64,000 bases of DNA. Origin: Triglochin maritima. Its lineage: Eukaryota; Streptophyta; Magnoliopsida; Alismatales; Juncaginaceae. This document shows positions 46,402 through 58,889 of the stretch, piece by piece. Under the pieces are notes generated by a model. It worked only from the letters and a program-made list of their open reading frames with translations, was not told the origin of the DNA and made no database searches. Every line of letters begins with the position of its first letter. Within the stretch, counting starts at the first letter, position 1. The translations under genes were made by a program, and so were the position numbers. Where the stretch lies: NCBI GenBank assembly GCA_963682175.1, contig OY821777.1, forward strand, positions 19,860,001-19,924,000, written 5' to 3'.

Positions 46402-47270
46402 TTGCATGTTGTTTCCAATTGAAATTAAGAATCATTTGAGTTCAAGTAGTCTAAAGATATGGTTGGATGGAGCATTAATCGTGGTAAGATTCTCCACAAA
46501 AGCAAACTAGAGGAAGAAAATGATCAAGCTCAAGCTCTCTCTCTCTAAACGGTGGTGGTAGTTACACGCACATGGGTATAACCCAATGCCCAATTGCCTC
46601 ATAACACGACACTCTTACTTAGCTTTACAACACTAACGCAAAATATCATCACACGTTATACAACTCATCACACAACTTTATTCTTCTACATCTCCTGTTG
46701 AACCCCCCCCCCAAGAGCCTTTAGAAAATGGTTCTAACTTGCAACAAAATAGTGTAACACTCTTAACAATCAAATCGAGTATATGTATTTGACCCTGGGT
46801 GTTGTGGTACACAAGTCATTTGGATGAGTCAAACTCTTAAGAAAATTGAGACTTGGGTTTCCTATTATTAAGTTCATTGTGATTATATAATTGATATAAA
46901 TCTTTCAAAGAACCCAATTTTGTGTTCAAGAACAAAACATGTAGAGAATATACATCACTTCCTTATGGATCATGTTCTTAAAAGTGATATCAAAATGAAT
47001 TTTGTACTACCTAATAATCAACTAGCAGAAAAATTCACAAAACTTTGAACGATTGTACAAGATACAAACACCCGTTGGTTTTTTAACATTGATCTATTAG
47101 TACATTTCTGAAGAAAAAAACATTGGTGTAGTAAATAACACTTGTGGAGACCACAAAATGTGTTACAGAAGACGAGCTAATAGTTTCTGTATTTCAACAG
47201 ACATATATGAGAAATGATGGTTTTATAAATGTGCATTGCTCACTTCCATACTCATGTGTTGACTTCTCCT
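46402..47270 (+). pseudogene. Ty1/copia RNase H tail fragment
   Basis: Between about 46780 and 47050 the plus strand reads, with several stops, parts of the copia RNase H end: QRTQFCVQEQNM (target-like SRTKH region), then frames for HHFLMDHVLKSDIKMNFV and NNQLAEKFTKL. The rest shows nothing certain apart from a CTCTCTCTCT run. Confidence 0.6.
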
Positions 47271-47556
47271 CACTACTACAAAAATGGACTTTAATGACAC
47301 CTAAATAATGTCATCGAAAACCTACAATTACATTACAAAAAAATGACTTCTATGTTCGTGTCATTGAAAGTGTAGACCTAAGATGTCACTTACTTAAAAG
47401 TGACATGAAATCCTACCAAGTCACTTCTTTAAAAGTGCCGTTAAAACCTTTTAAGTCACACTAAAGCACTTTAAAGTAATTTTTTAAAATGTCATTGAAA
47501 CTCTTCAAAGATATTTCGTTAAAAGTGACATGGAAAATGTATTTAAAAACTCAATC

Positions 47557-50500
47557 TAATCAGGTATCTTGGTGGATGCTTGGATCAGAGGAGAGGAGAG
47601 CGTTGGAGGAAAAAGAAGGTTGGCGAGATGTTGAAGGTGAGTCTAAATAATGGCTCGACTACTTAATCCACTAGAGCCTATATATATCAGAGTTTGTTAC
47701 ATGTTTAGCTGTCATAGCTAATTACAAAATGTCACGTGTACATTACACTAAGAGACTCAACTGACTAAATGTGTTTACAGGAGAGAAAAACTAAGTTGCT
47801 AATAAAGCTCTGTTATCATCCTCCCTCAAGCGCAATATCTTGCGAGTGATTGTGCTTGGATTGAAGAAATTTCACTCTCCGGGATGTAAACCTTTGGTAA
47901 ACACACCAACCACTTGATCATGGAAGAAATGTAGCGAATACTAATATGCTTCAAGGATACTTTCTCGCGCACAAAGTGGTAATCTACCTTAATGTGCTTA
48001 GTACAGGTGTGAAAAACTGGATTCACTGTGAGTGTTATAACATATACATTATCACAAAAGATAACAGGAGGATCAACAAAAGAAACATGCAACTCACAAA
48101 ACAATGAACACAACCAGTATAGCTTAGCAGTAGTACGGGCAAGACATAGATATTCTGCCTCTGTGGAAGAGCGAGAAACAACTCCTTTCTTTTTAGCACT
48201 CCATGACATAGGTGTATTTGCTAAGAAAATATAGAATACATTTGTTGATCTCTTGTCAAGGGGGCACCTAGCCCAATCAAAGTCATAACATGCTTTTAAC
48301 ACAAATGGATTTGGCTTTATGTAAAATCCCATGTCAACTATACTATTGAGAAATCGAAAGATACATATGACATTGGAGAGATCATCTTTTGTGGGAGACT
48401 TCAAGAACTGACATGCCCTATATACAACAAAGACCATATCTGGTCTTGTTAAAGTATCATACTACAAAGCTCCCACAATGCTCCTATGGAATGATGGATC
48501 AGACAATAGTGGAGAGGAGGTACTTCCATGCGTCTTAATAACTGCTAGAGAATTGACAGACTTGCACCCTGCCATATCTGATCTCTAAAGTAATTTAAAC
48601 ATATTGGAACTGAGAGAGACAAAGAGAAGAAGAGCCTTGATAAGTGACCTCAATACCCAGAAAGTAAAAAGGATGCCCAAGAACCTTCATCTAAAATTTC
48701 TCATTTAGTAATGGTAGAAGCTGCTGAATCCATAGCTGGTTATTTCCTGTGACAATTATATCATTGACATAAAGTAGAAGATATGCCACCACACTATCAT
48801 CATGAAATAGGAAGAGAGAGGGATATGACTTGGAAACAGTGAAACCAAGCTCAAGTAAAGTGTTGCCAAATGTTTCATATCAAGCCCGAGGGGATTGCTT
48901 TAAGCCATAGATGAACTTAACCATTTTACAAACATGATGTGGATAAGAAGATCCACATACCCTTTTGGTTGAGACATGAACACATCTTCATCAAGGTCTT
49001 CGTGAGGAAAAACACTCTAAAAAAATGTCTGAGCTGCCAACCTCTTGACAAAAAATTGTGAGAATGGTTTTGCTAGTGGTATGCTTTATAATAGGACTAA
49101 AAGTCTTAACAAAGTTCACACCAAGTTGCTGCTTCAAACCTTGGGCCACTAACCTTGCTTTTATGTTTGATAATAGTTCCATCATAATGTTTTTGAATTT
49201 TGAAGACCCAATTACCGTCGAACACATTCATAGCAAATGTCCTGGGTACTAGAATCCAAGTTCCTTGCTGCTGCAGTGAGTTGAACTTTTGGTCCACAAT
49301 AGATCTCCAATCATCATGCTTAACAACCTCTGTAAAGCAGGTTGGTTCCACCACAATTGCAACAAAGAGAAGTGGGCATGGGATACTTGAAATTAAGAGT
49401 CTTCCTCTTGAAGATACCATACTTGGACATGGTTGTCATATGATGCCCAATATGTTATGAAAATATAGTAGGAGATGGAACATAAGATGTAACTAAACTG
49501 GAGAAGATTGACCATGAGAGTTAGATATAGATATGCGACTATATGGAGGTGAACTAGAAGAAGACTCTGATGAAACAGTAGGAGACTCAAAGGCCAAAGT
49601 GTAAGAAGGGAGCCAATGAGGAATGTATCCTAAAGATCCATCACTAGACGAAGGTGATGTTCTGACATTGTTGGGTGGTTTAAGAGAAGAGAAAGTGAAT
49701 GTGTTTTCATTAAAGACTACATGTCTAAAGATGTATACTTTAGAAGTACTCAAATCTTAGACACTTGCAACCTTTGTGGGAGGGGCTATACCCAATGAAA
49801 ACACATTTAGTAGGCCAGAACTAAAGTTTGTGTGAAGTATATGGCCGTAACAAAAGGTATCAAACACATCCAAAATCTCTCAAATGGTAAATATCTAGTT
49901 GTTTATTGTAAAGAGACTCAAAATGAGATTTAAAGTGACATGTAGGAAGAGGAAGCCTATTGATGATATAAATGGAAGTAGAGAAACATTCTAATCAGAA
50001 TTTTGAGAGAACTTTAGAATGAGCTAGTAAGGGAAGACCAACTTCAATTATGTGACTATGCTTGCGCTCCACAACCCCATTTTCCTCAAGAGTGTGTAGG
50101 CATGAGAATTGTTTAGAAATGCCATGTATGTGTAAAAAGTCAGAAATATATGATTCTTAAATTCACCACCTTTATTAGTTATAAGTGTTTTTATTTTGGC
50201 ATTAAACAAATTCTCGACTGGAGGCTTAAATTTCATGAATAAAGTAGGAAAATCAAATTTCAGCCTCATGGGAAACAACCAAGAGTATTTGCTAAAGTCA
50301 TCTACTAAAAGATCATAATATTTGTATCCAGAAGATACAACAGGGGCATAACCGCATACATCACAGTTCAACACTATAGGGGTTCAATACTACTAACAGA
50401 AAGGAAAAACAATCTATGACTTTTACCTAGTTGACAAGAACTACATACTGTAGTACAACCTTTATTTGGTAAATGCAAAGAATATTTTTTTTAGATTGTA

Positions 50501-52179
50501 TAGAATGAGATAGATGATCTAATATGTGATGCCAAATCATAGAAGATATCTTGCAGTAGGAGATTTTGAATGAAAAGACTTTGGAAGGGACTACAATGGG
50601 TAGAGACCTTGTTCAAGATCTCCCTGATGTAGAATCTTCTTTGTTACCTTGTCCTTGACACATAAACCAAAGTCATCAACAACAAATAGCAATTGTTGTC
50701 TCTAGAGAAAGAACTTGTAGAGAGAAGATTATATGTAGTATTAGAAGTAACAAGAGATGTAGAACCAACATTAGAGACAGAGATACCTTGTCCATTACCT
50801 ATCTGAACATCATCTTCTCTTTAGTACTTTGTAGCCAGAGTCAAATTCCCCAAGTCAGTAGTTATGTGATTTGTGGCCCCAATGTTAACATACCATGAAC
50901 TATCATTGAATGCATTTGGACCTGAGGTTACCATAGCAGCAAGTTTTTCAGGATGGTGGATACCTATGTATGAAATATTCAGACTTTGGAAGTAGTTAAT
51001 GACTATATGCCCAGTTTTGTTGCATATTTGGAAAATAAACCTATTTCCAAAGGAATTACCACCTCTAATGGAAGTGTTATTGTTGTTTTGACCTTAAATA
51101 CTCTCTCCTTGATCTCCTTGATTATTTCCTCCCCGATTCTTCTTAAAGAATCCTCTTTTTCCTCTATTATTGTTGGATTTGAGGTTCTTCTGAATGGCAG
51201 CCAAGGCACTAAGTACATCACTAGTTGGATTGTCCTCTTCCATACTCATTTCCTCACAAAGTAACAGTAGGTGCACTTCCTCCACTTTCAAAGGTGCAAA
51301 TTAAGCACTAGCCTAATTGAAGAAGCAAACGGACGATAAGAGCTTGACAAACTTTCCAGGATACACACGTTTAGTTTATCATCAATAAGAGTTGTTCCAC
51401 CTGATGCCAACTGATCTACAACCACCTTGAACTATTGCAAATAGTCTTGCATGGATTGAGATCCTTTCTTGATGTGATGCAACCGCGTGTGCAATGTCAC
51501 GTGTGCGCCAGAGTCACTAGGGCATATCATCGAGCAAGTGCGTCCCACGTTTCTTTGGATGATTTCAAACCAACGACAAGGTAACACGGTGAGCAAAAAC
51601 GTCACATTGATCCAAGAAAGGAGCATATGATCCTTCTCGTACCATTCAAGATATGATTTTTCCTCTGTCGGAGGTGGAGCTTTGAAGCTTCCATCAACAA
51701 ACCTGATTAGCTTGTGTCCCCTCATGATTGGCTCGAAGAGGGACTTCCATACTAAATAGTTTCTTCCACCAAACTTTATTGGATCAGATTGGTGATATTA
51801 TAGAGATCACCAAAGTCGGCGCAACCACCATCAAAGAAGAGGTCTCTATGGTCGATAATGGAGAGGATCCCCGAATTGTCTACTTCAGCAGCGTTGCTCT
51901 CACGATCTCTGATACCATGAAAGCAAAAAGGAGAAGAGAGAGAAGAGAGTTGGGAGGAAAAAGAAGGTTGACGATAGATTGAAGACAAGTCTAAATAATG
52001 GCTTGACTACTGAATCCAGTAGAGTGCAATCATATATATATTAGAGTCTGTTACATGATTAGTTGTCATAGCCAATAACAAACTGCCATGTGTACATTAC
52101 ACTAACAGACTCAACTAACTAAATGTGTTTACATGAGAGTAAAGAGAAAAACTAAATTGCTAATAAAACTTTGTTACCG
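47557..52179 (-). mobile_element. Ty1/copia LTR retrotransposon, decayed
   Basis: Minus orientation. The 5' LTR is 51918-52179 and the 3' LTR about 47557-47818. They share GTCTAAATAATGGC, TGTTACATG and GTGTACATTACACTAA. The primer-binding site TGGTATCAGAG lies at 51917-51907, directly after the 5' LTR, and a polypurine tract (TTGAGGGAGGA) lies before the 3' LTR start TGATAACAGAGC. Domains in order: gag, CCHC/gag tail, integrase core, reverse transcriptase and RNase H, all broken. LTRs differ at many positions, so this insertion is much older than the family-A element. Confidence 0.85.
47826..51725 (-). pseudogene. copia gag-pol, multiply interrupted
   Basis: Fragments on the minus strand: gag at 51725-51432 (DGSFKAPPPTEEKSYLEWYE, CPSDSGAHVTLHTRLHHIKK) and 51291-51003; integrase at 50374-50048 (YDLLVDDFSKYSWLFPM, LITNKGGEFKN, with a catalytic Asp and the NKGGEF block); reverse transcriptase at 49420-49000 (WRSIVDQKFNSLQQQGTWIL, KARLVAQGLKQQLGVNF); RNase H at 48437-47826 (FLNSIVDMGFYIKPNP, YDFDWARCPLDKRSTN, SWSAKKKGVVSRSSTEAEYL, TKHIKVDYHFVREKV). 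Stops and frame changes separate every block, so no product is possible. Confidence 0.85.
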
Positions 52180-52944
52180 GTGCCTATAAGACCTACATGA
52201 CTTATGAGCATCTCGAATAACCACTACAACACTTTAATATTTTTGTAGTTTTCTATGCTTACTAAATATATATTAATAATAAATAAATATGGCTAGGACT
52301 TTAGGAGTAATTTACAAATAACTTTGGATATCAATTCCATTACTAACCTTATTTACATATTTTACTATTAATATACGGGTATTATAATTTTTATATAAGT
52401 TTTTAATATGAAAATTTAAAAAATCTAGTTTTTTAATTTTAAAAAGATACACATTTTATGACAATCATTGATATGTACAACTTTTCCAAAGTGATCGTTT
52501 CATGGTTTTGTGGTGTTTTAAAAAAACTACATTATCAAAACTACAACCTTATTGTTTTCAAAAACTAAACATTCCATTTTTGAACTTCTTAATTCGAGTA
52601 TGTCGAATTTTTTTAGCCGATGTTACCGTGACATAGTGAATTTTCCAATGACATTTGTATATGAATGTCCTTAAAGCCCATTTTCCATGACAATTGTCTT
52701 CAAAATTCGACTTTCCATAACATTTTTGTACACGTGTCATTTAAGATTTTCTTTAATGATACTTTCTACAAAAGTGTCCATTTTTCATTGGAACTACTAA
52801 ACGTCGCCCCAAAACTACTTAAATCGCCCCTTGAAATTACCAAATTGCCCTTAACAATATATTTAATACCCATATCGTCCCGTGTCTATAAATTAGCCAT
52901 ACGGTATTGTCTATTCATAATTTATCAGTAAAAACACCACGAAA

Positions 52945-53500
52945 ATGTCTGGCGAGGGTGATGCATCCGGTGAGGTAAGTCAGGCGCGGGGCACAATTTG
53001 GGCGGGGTGTCTGCATTAGACGCCCTCACCTTGGCGGAGACGTCTAACACAGACGCCTACCCCATGGGAGAGGTGTCTTGAGTAGACGCCCTCCCTTTGG
53101 GCAAGACTTCCTACTCAGACGCCTCACCCTTGGGGAGGGCGTTTAACACAGACGCCCCACCCACGTGGCAAGCGGCTTATCCAGACGTTTGGATTTTTTT
53201 GATTTTTTTAATTTTGATTTTATTTTTGTAGGTTCCGTTGGAAGATTTCGGTGGTGATGGAGTGGATTACAGTGAGCTATTTCAAACTGCACAAATCTTT
53301 GCAACAATCGATGAAGCAAGTAAATGGGCCAAACAAGTAGCTATCGGAGTTGGGTTTTTTTGGTTGTGTCGTCGTACAAAACAAGATCAGATAGTCGGAT
53401 GGATTGTTATTTGAGATGCGACCGGCGAAATCAAATGGAGTCTCCGACCGGCGGCATCTCCGACCATATTGGCAACAATTATGTAATATGTTTTGATATG
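52945..53500 (+). pseudogene. Truncated transposase 5' end of MULE-4
   Basis: Exon 1 is 52945-52974 (MSGEGDASGE, donor GTAAGT). Exon 2 starts at 53232 (VPLEDFGGDGVDYSELFQTA, DEASKWAKQVAIGVGFF). At 53355-53361 a T7 run follows GGG and the frame breaks exactly as in MULE-3. After GGAGTCTC (about 53446) the sequence jumps, through about 21 bp of filler, to the bases coding the very end of the OTU domain (TTGGCAACAATTATGTAATA). The deletion relative to MULE-3 is about 2.4 kb. Confidence 0.8.
52985..53195. repeat. GGCGTC/GACGCC palindrome array in transposase intron 1 (MULE-4)
   Basis: Same kind and position as in MULE-3 (33735-34005), with several units altered (GGTGTCTG, GACTTCC). Confidence 0.8.
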
Positions 53501-53661
53501 TTTTTACATTATATAATGTTGCTTTATTATCGAAATTTGTTATTATATTTGCATTATATATAAGAGTACGACAAGTTAGCAAACACAAATACAAATAATA
53601 AGCGTACGACAGATAAGCAAATAGAAATGCAAATACTAAGAGTACGGTACAACAGATCGGC

Positions 53662-56311
53662 CTAGTCATCATCCGAATCATGGTCGGAGATGCCTAACTG
53701 AGTATGCCACGACTGTATCAAGTCATCCAAATCTCCGCATGCAGCTCTCATGTCCTCGTCCGGCAGCTCGTCCCTCCTCTGCAGGAATGGCTGCACAACC
53801 CGTATCATCTTACACATCCACTGCACATAACATTAACATTAGCGTACATTAACAAAATATACAGTAGAAATAAATATAAATAAAACGAAAAAATTACCAG
53901 ATCGCCACACGTCCTATCTGGTGGTCGATCTGCTCTCCGGGAGGCACCACAGACGATGACATGATGTGATTAACTACCGAACCAATCAAGATAACGTGCA
54001 TCACACTCGGAGGGGCCGCGACTACGTCTGAAGTCGCCAAGGAACAGTCGACATGATCTCGGAAATGTCCGCCAAGTCGATTTTGCTGTCGAAGCGGGGA
54101 ACCTGACGTCGTACGTCGCTGCAGTCGCAGACCGCACCGCATGCTCTGGGGTCGGGATGTCAACCCGGATCACCTGAACATATCCTAACTGATGCAAGAC
54201 ACGATCGGGCATATAAGGCTTTATGATATCCCGATAACGAATAAGGCCCATCAATAAAGTCTTCGGGACCTCCGCTGTTGGGTCAGGACCATAGGGTAAC
54301 CACTCCACCTAAACTTTAACACATTAATAATAATACAAATCAAAATTAAATAAATAAATGTAAGTGGTGTAAAGTTTTATACCTATGATGTAGTCATCCG
54401 ATCTAGCCATGCGCGGATTGAACGCAATCGTCCCTCGCTCCGGACGGCCCACATACTCGAACGTGGATGGCCCTCCTCGATCATCTTCCACTCACGATGC
54501 GGGCGGAATGCGGGAAAGTACTCGTATATCCACGCCTGCAGCAGTGTAAGACAACCTGCGATCCCAGAATAATCCGCACGGCTAGCTATCCCAAGCTGAC
54601 GGTACAGGTATGCCAACGTCGCTGAGCCCCACGAGGACTGACGAACGGTGTCCGGATCCCTAGCCTCCAATAGATCGCGTGGTCTGATCCGGCAACCACT
54701 CTTGTCGACAAACAAGACAGCTCCGAGCATCAAGAACAGGTACGCGGTCAACTGTGTATCATCAGCCCGCAGAGGTCGTGCCCGTCTGCATAGGTCCTCA
54801 AGGGCGTCGATGACGACACCACCACCACTCCATAAACTTGTATCTCTCGCCAGACCATCAAGTGTGACACCCAACAACTCTGCCACATAACACCTCAGCT
54901 CAGACGTCGACCCCTGAGCACTAACCATACGACCCTCCACAGGAATGCGCAGGATCTGGAAAACATCGTGAAGCATGATCGTCATCTCTCCGAAAGGCAT
55001 GTGAAAAGTGTTGGTGTCAGGCCGCTCCACAAACGCAGAAATCAAAGGCATGTCGAGATAAGGGAACATGTTGTACGGTAAGTGCCCTAAATGCGTCGCC
55101 CTAATCTCCCCTCTGATATCAGCACTCAGTGTAGACCGCCAACCCTGTAGTGTTGTACAGGCTCTGTGCCGATTATGGCACTTCAGAACCTTCCGATCCG
55201 CCCCGTCCCAGATCCGTTTAGCAATGTGACCCCAGAAACTAGGAATGACGTTCCCATCTAAAGGACCACCGGGCGTCATACTGCTCACGATCCAAGAATC
55301 GTCCTGGACCCTCTTCTTCTTCTGAATGCGGGGATCTACAGTGCACGAGCTCGAATCCCCGATCGTAAACCTCCCACCCCTACCCTTCCGCACCATCCAT
55401 CCGGCAGAAGTAGAAGTACCCGCTCGACCACGTCCTCTACTATACTCCCCCTGCCTCTCCACCTCCGGGCGCTCTAACTCATACGGGCCATCATCGTCGT
55501 TCTCGTCGTCGGGACTGTCAACATGCTCATCATCGAAGGAATCATCATCCTCCTCACGACGACGTAATGCCTCTCTCTCCTTCCTGACCGAAGCAGATAT
55601 CCCCCGTCTACGTGGATGACGCGGTGCTGAATCATCATCTAAAGAATAGAAGGCGTGTAATGGTATCGACTAGCCTTTCCCTCCACTGTGACCCGATGAC
55701 TATTAATTGAAATTTTAAATACAAATTTGTTAAATTTGTTAAACTAAATTATCATATTTATCACAATCGTTAAACTAAATCAAAATTTGTTAAACTAAAT
55801 TATCACAATTGTTAAACTAAATCACAATTTGTTAAACTAAATTATCACAATTGTCAAACTAAATCAAAAGTTGTTAAACTTAAATATCACAATTGTTAAA
55901 CTTAATTAAAATTTGTTAAATTAAATTATCAGATTTATCACAATTTATTAAAGTAATTATCAGATTTAATAATTAAAAAAAATAAAAAAATGTGGAGGCG
56001 TCTGCGAGAGACGCCTCCCGCATGGTGAAGGCGTCTGTTGTAGACGTCTCCTCCTTCGGGGAGACGTTTGCCGCAGACGTCTCCCGCAATTGTAGGGCGT
56101 CCGCGGGAGACGTCCCCGCATGGGGCGGGCGTCCGCGTTAGCCGCTCCCCCCATGGGGGGAGCTCCTGACTCGGACGCCCGCCCCATGCGGGGGGCGTCT
56201 CCCGCGGACGCTCAATTTTTTTTTTTGAAAACAAATAAAATACGTAATGTTACCGTATACGGGTACACCGGGGGAACTGCTGGCTGCTTGTCTGGCCTCC
56301 GAGACATTCAT
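53662..56311 (-). pseudogene. PMD gene of MULE-4, two stops in an otherwise complete frame
   Basis: Exons: 56311-56254, 55638-54383, 54308-53898 and 53820-53662. Phases agree and give 628 codons. It starts MNVSEARQAASSSPGVPVY, then an acidic stretch (EEDDDSFDDEHVDSPDDEND), a basic/Gly part (RGRGRAGTS, MVRKGRGGRF), and the PMD: GGPLDGNVIPSFWGHIAKRI, MPLISAFVERPDTNTFHMPF, GEMTIMLHDVFQILRIPVEG, LTLLQAWIYEYFPAFRPHRE, then PYMPDRVLHQLGYVQVI. Stops: TAG at 54385-54383, where MULE-3 has GAG, and TAA after YLDWFGS, where MULE-3 has TAC. This is the best template for the full PMD protein of this family. It is of a different PMD subtype from the MULE-1 and MULE-2 genes. Confidence 0.87.
55690..56220. 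repeat. PMD intron 1 repeats of MULE-4
   Basis: The AT-rich TTTAGTTTAACAA tandem repeat (inverted, about 55720-55935) is followed by a GC-rich GACGTC/GACGCC palindrome array (about 55994-56215), the same pair of repeats, in the same order relative to the gene, as in MULE-3. Confidence 0.85.
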
Positions 56312-56760
56312 GATCTTCTGTAGTAGGTATAGGAAGAGAAAGTTGTGAGAAAAGAGTGAAATGGTGAGTTATATAAGCAAAAATAAGAGGAAGAACAATT
56401 TGGTAATTTTAATGGGCGATTTAAGTAATTTTGGAACGATGTTTAGCAATCCAGTTTTTCATTAAGACTTTTATGCAAGTGTTGGTAAAACTTTTTGCCA
56501 TGACATTTCTATATAAATGTCCTCCAAGCCTCCATTTTCATGATACTTCTTTTCAAATGTCCTTAAAATCTAATTTTTTACGACATTATTTTATAAGTGT
56601 CATCAAATTTTATTTTTCCATGACATTTCTTCAATAGTGTCATCACTAAAGCCTACTTTTCTAAGACACTGATTTAAAAGTGACTATATACGTCTTTCTA
56701 GTCATTTCTAATACAAGTGACTTTATTAATGTGTCATTAAAATTACTTTTTGTAGTAGTG

Positions 56761-58274
56761 CCAGTTTTTTTCCACTGCATTGTACATATTTTCATAAAAT
56801 TAATGAATTTAAAGGGTGACCTCAAGAAGACCGACGTGATATAATTTTTGAAAATCATGGGATCTAAATCGACCTTCTAATTTTAGGTAATTTTTTTTCC
56901 TTGAATGAATGGTCCTACTTAATTTGGTTTCACATATACACACAGTCAGACGAGCAAGTCCGATTGGGAATATGCGTCATCAATAATTTTGCTTTTATCG
57001 CATACACATGCATTTTCAAATGCATAGAGAAAGCTAAGTTCTTAGTTCTTAGTTCTTACATATACATGTGTGGGTCCCAAAGTTGTATTATTGATGTATG
57101 TTGTTTGCATTTTGGAAAGACAAAAGCTGCTCACTTCCACCCGAACATGGTGGTTGTTGGGAAAAATGAATTGTGGCTTGGAGTTGTGATTGGTACCCAA
57201 CTCATCCATCAATCATCCATCAATCACATCAAACAAAACAAACTTGTATTTTCTTTTTCCAATTCTGTCATTCAATTCATTCATATTTTAGAAACATCCA
57301 CCACTTTGAATTATTGACTAGGCAGTTCGATACTAACAACATTATAACATATTTACATGTTTTCTCTCTCAAATTATTAAGTTTCATTTCGATGTTTTTG
57401 TCACATAATGCCCTTAAGGCTAAATATAGAGGAGAGGAGGAGCGCTCCCATATACCCCATCGCTTCGTGTTATCAAGCCACTCACCTTCTTTATGCTATT
57501 TTAGTAATTGGTGAGCTTGTGTTTACAACAAAGGTTTAGAACGGGGTATGTTTGATAATTGTTTACATGAAATCCTCCTACCAAATTGCAGACAGAATCC
57601 AAGGGCATAGATGCAAAAAAGAAAAACTCAATTATATATGTTGACTGCCAACCTCACCTCATCTGGACCCTATTCTGCATTTATTCCTAAGACCAAAGTT
57701 TCGAATTTATTCAAGAGAATCTATGAACAGTGGTGGACTGGATTTTGTTTCAGTTGTCTCTCCTTTTTTCCCCTTTTCTTCTGAAAAGTATGAACACACC
57801 TGACTTGATCTGCCATTGCTGAATGCTGGTAATGCAGTGGTAGGGTAGGATAACTTCAATCATGCAGTTATAGCCATGGTAATTTCTCTTTCTAACTTGA
57901 ACTGCATCTGTTTGGTGGATATGATTCTAAAGGAATTATGTGATAAGTGATGCTCAGGGTAATGGTATAACAGTTACAAAATGATGGCAAATTTGTCAGA
58001 AGATTCTTATCTTTTTCATATCTATGATATGATAAATCATATTCATTGTAGTGGTGATGGACATCCAAATCAAATAACAATTTGTACTTTGTATTATCTT
58101 GTTAAGTTCATATGAATTGAATTTTCATTACATAAAACCATTGTATATAAGTCTACCCTTGTTTACGAAGTTCTAGGTACCTCGCCAAAGAACTATATCA
58201 TTGGTAAGGCTCTAGCCATCTTTGATGGAGCCTTTGTCACCATCCTTGTTATATCGAAGTCCAATAATGGTTTA
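56761..58274. other. Unassigned stretch
   Basis: Mixed-composition sequence without exons I can defend. The open frames at 56901-57514 show no family resemblance and no splice-consistent neighbours. Confidence 0.4.
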
Positions 58275-58625
58275 TTAGGGCATGTTCAATCATGGTTTAT
58301 GAAAATGTCAACCTGGTCAAGTCAGCACGTTCTCTTTTCGTCACATTAACATGACATTTTTCTTCCATCTGGTTCTATTATTCACCTCTCAACCACAACT
58401 CACTCGTAAATATCAACCTAAACACATCAACATTCTCTCACTTCTACCTAATTTATTTTCTCTCCGTTTACATTTTTCACAATTCCAATTAATTTTATCA
58501 CATAATTTATTTATCATAAATTATTCTAATTAAATGTGAATATTTACGTATAATTGAAAATAAATTTTATTAAATATTAAACATGCATTACAATAACTAG
58601 ACTTCGAAAATAAAATAAAATACAA

Positions 58626-58869
58626 TTAATAAAAATCATTCTCATTCCCCATGTCGTCCGTAGCGTTGCCACATGTTCTTGATGAAGTCATCTTTGAGTT
58701 GCAAATGTTTACGACGCTCTTGAACGCGAATTTTATTGTCCAAGTACATGTTAATATCAACAATGCGACCGTACAAGAACTGAAATGACTGATCATTAGA
58801 AATTCTACTTGACGAACTTGGTTGATCCTGGACAAATTCGGTTGTAAACTTGATATGGATCCGTATCAC
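58626..58869 (-). pseudogene. PIF/Harbinger transposase, C-terminal fragment
   Basis: The minus strand reads SNDQSFQFLYGRIVDINMYL, then RVQERRKHLQLKDDFIKNMW and QRYGRHGE before a stop. This is the usual end of plant PIF transposases (residues resembling LQ.DLIEHLW). It is separated from the rest of the gene by about 3 kb of inserted DNA. Confidence 0.7.
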
Positions 58870-58889
58870 GTCGATTGCGTTAAAACTTG

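Larger units (their letters stand above)
52790..56454. mobile_element. MULE-4: deletion derivative of the MULE-3 family, inserted in the CACTA element
   Basis: Ends GGAACTACTAAACGTCG (left) and, inverted, GGATTGCTAAACATCG (right) start terminal repeats continuing with ACTTAAATCGCCC and AAATTACCAAATTG. The direct repeat TTTTTCATT lies at 52781-52789 and 56455-56463, a 9-bp target duplication as expected for a MULE. It is inverted relative to MULE-3. It keeps transposase exon 1 and the start of exon 2, lacks the DDE, SWIM and OTU parts, and keeps a nearly full-length PMD gene. Confidence 0.9.
47271..56760. mobile_element. CACTA element, host of two nested insertions
   Basis: The left end CACTACTACAAAAATGGA (47271) and the inverted right end CACTACTACAAAAAGTAA (56760) form the terminal repeats. 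Both subterminal regions carry repeats of ATGACATT/GTGTCAT type (47300-47530; 52600-52780; 56464-56745). Three-base flanks are CCT and CCA, so the target duplication is not perfect. Removing the copia (about 47557-52179) and MULE-4 (52790-56454) insertions leaves about 1.2 kb with no transposase, so this was a non-autonomous CACTA. Confidence 0.78.

Noticed and set aside
53277..53681. 134-codon minus-strand frame in MULE-4
   Set aside because: It is antisense to transposase exon 2 and covers the deletion junction; not a gene.
56901..57514. Two overlapping plus-strand frames of 113-138 codons
   Set aside because: No family resemblance, low-complexity composition in parts, no supporting exons.
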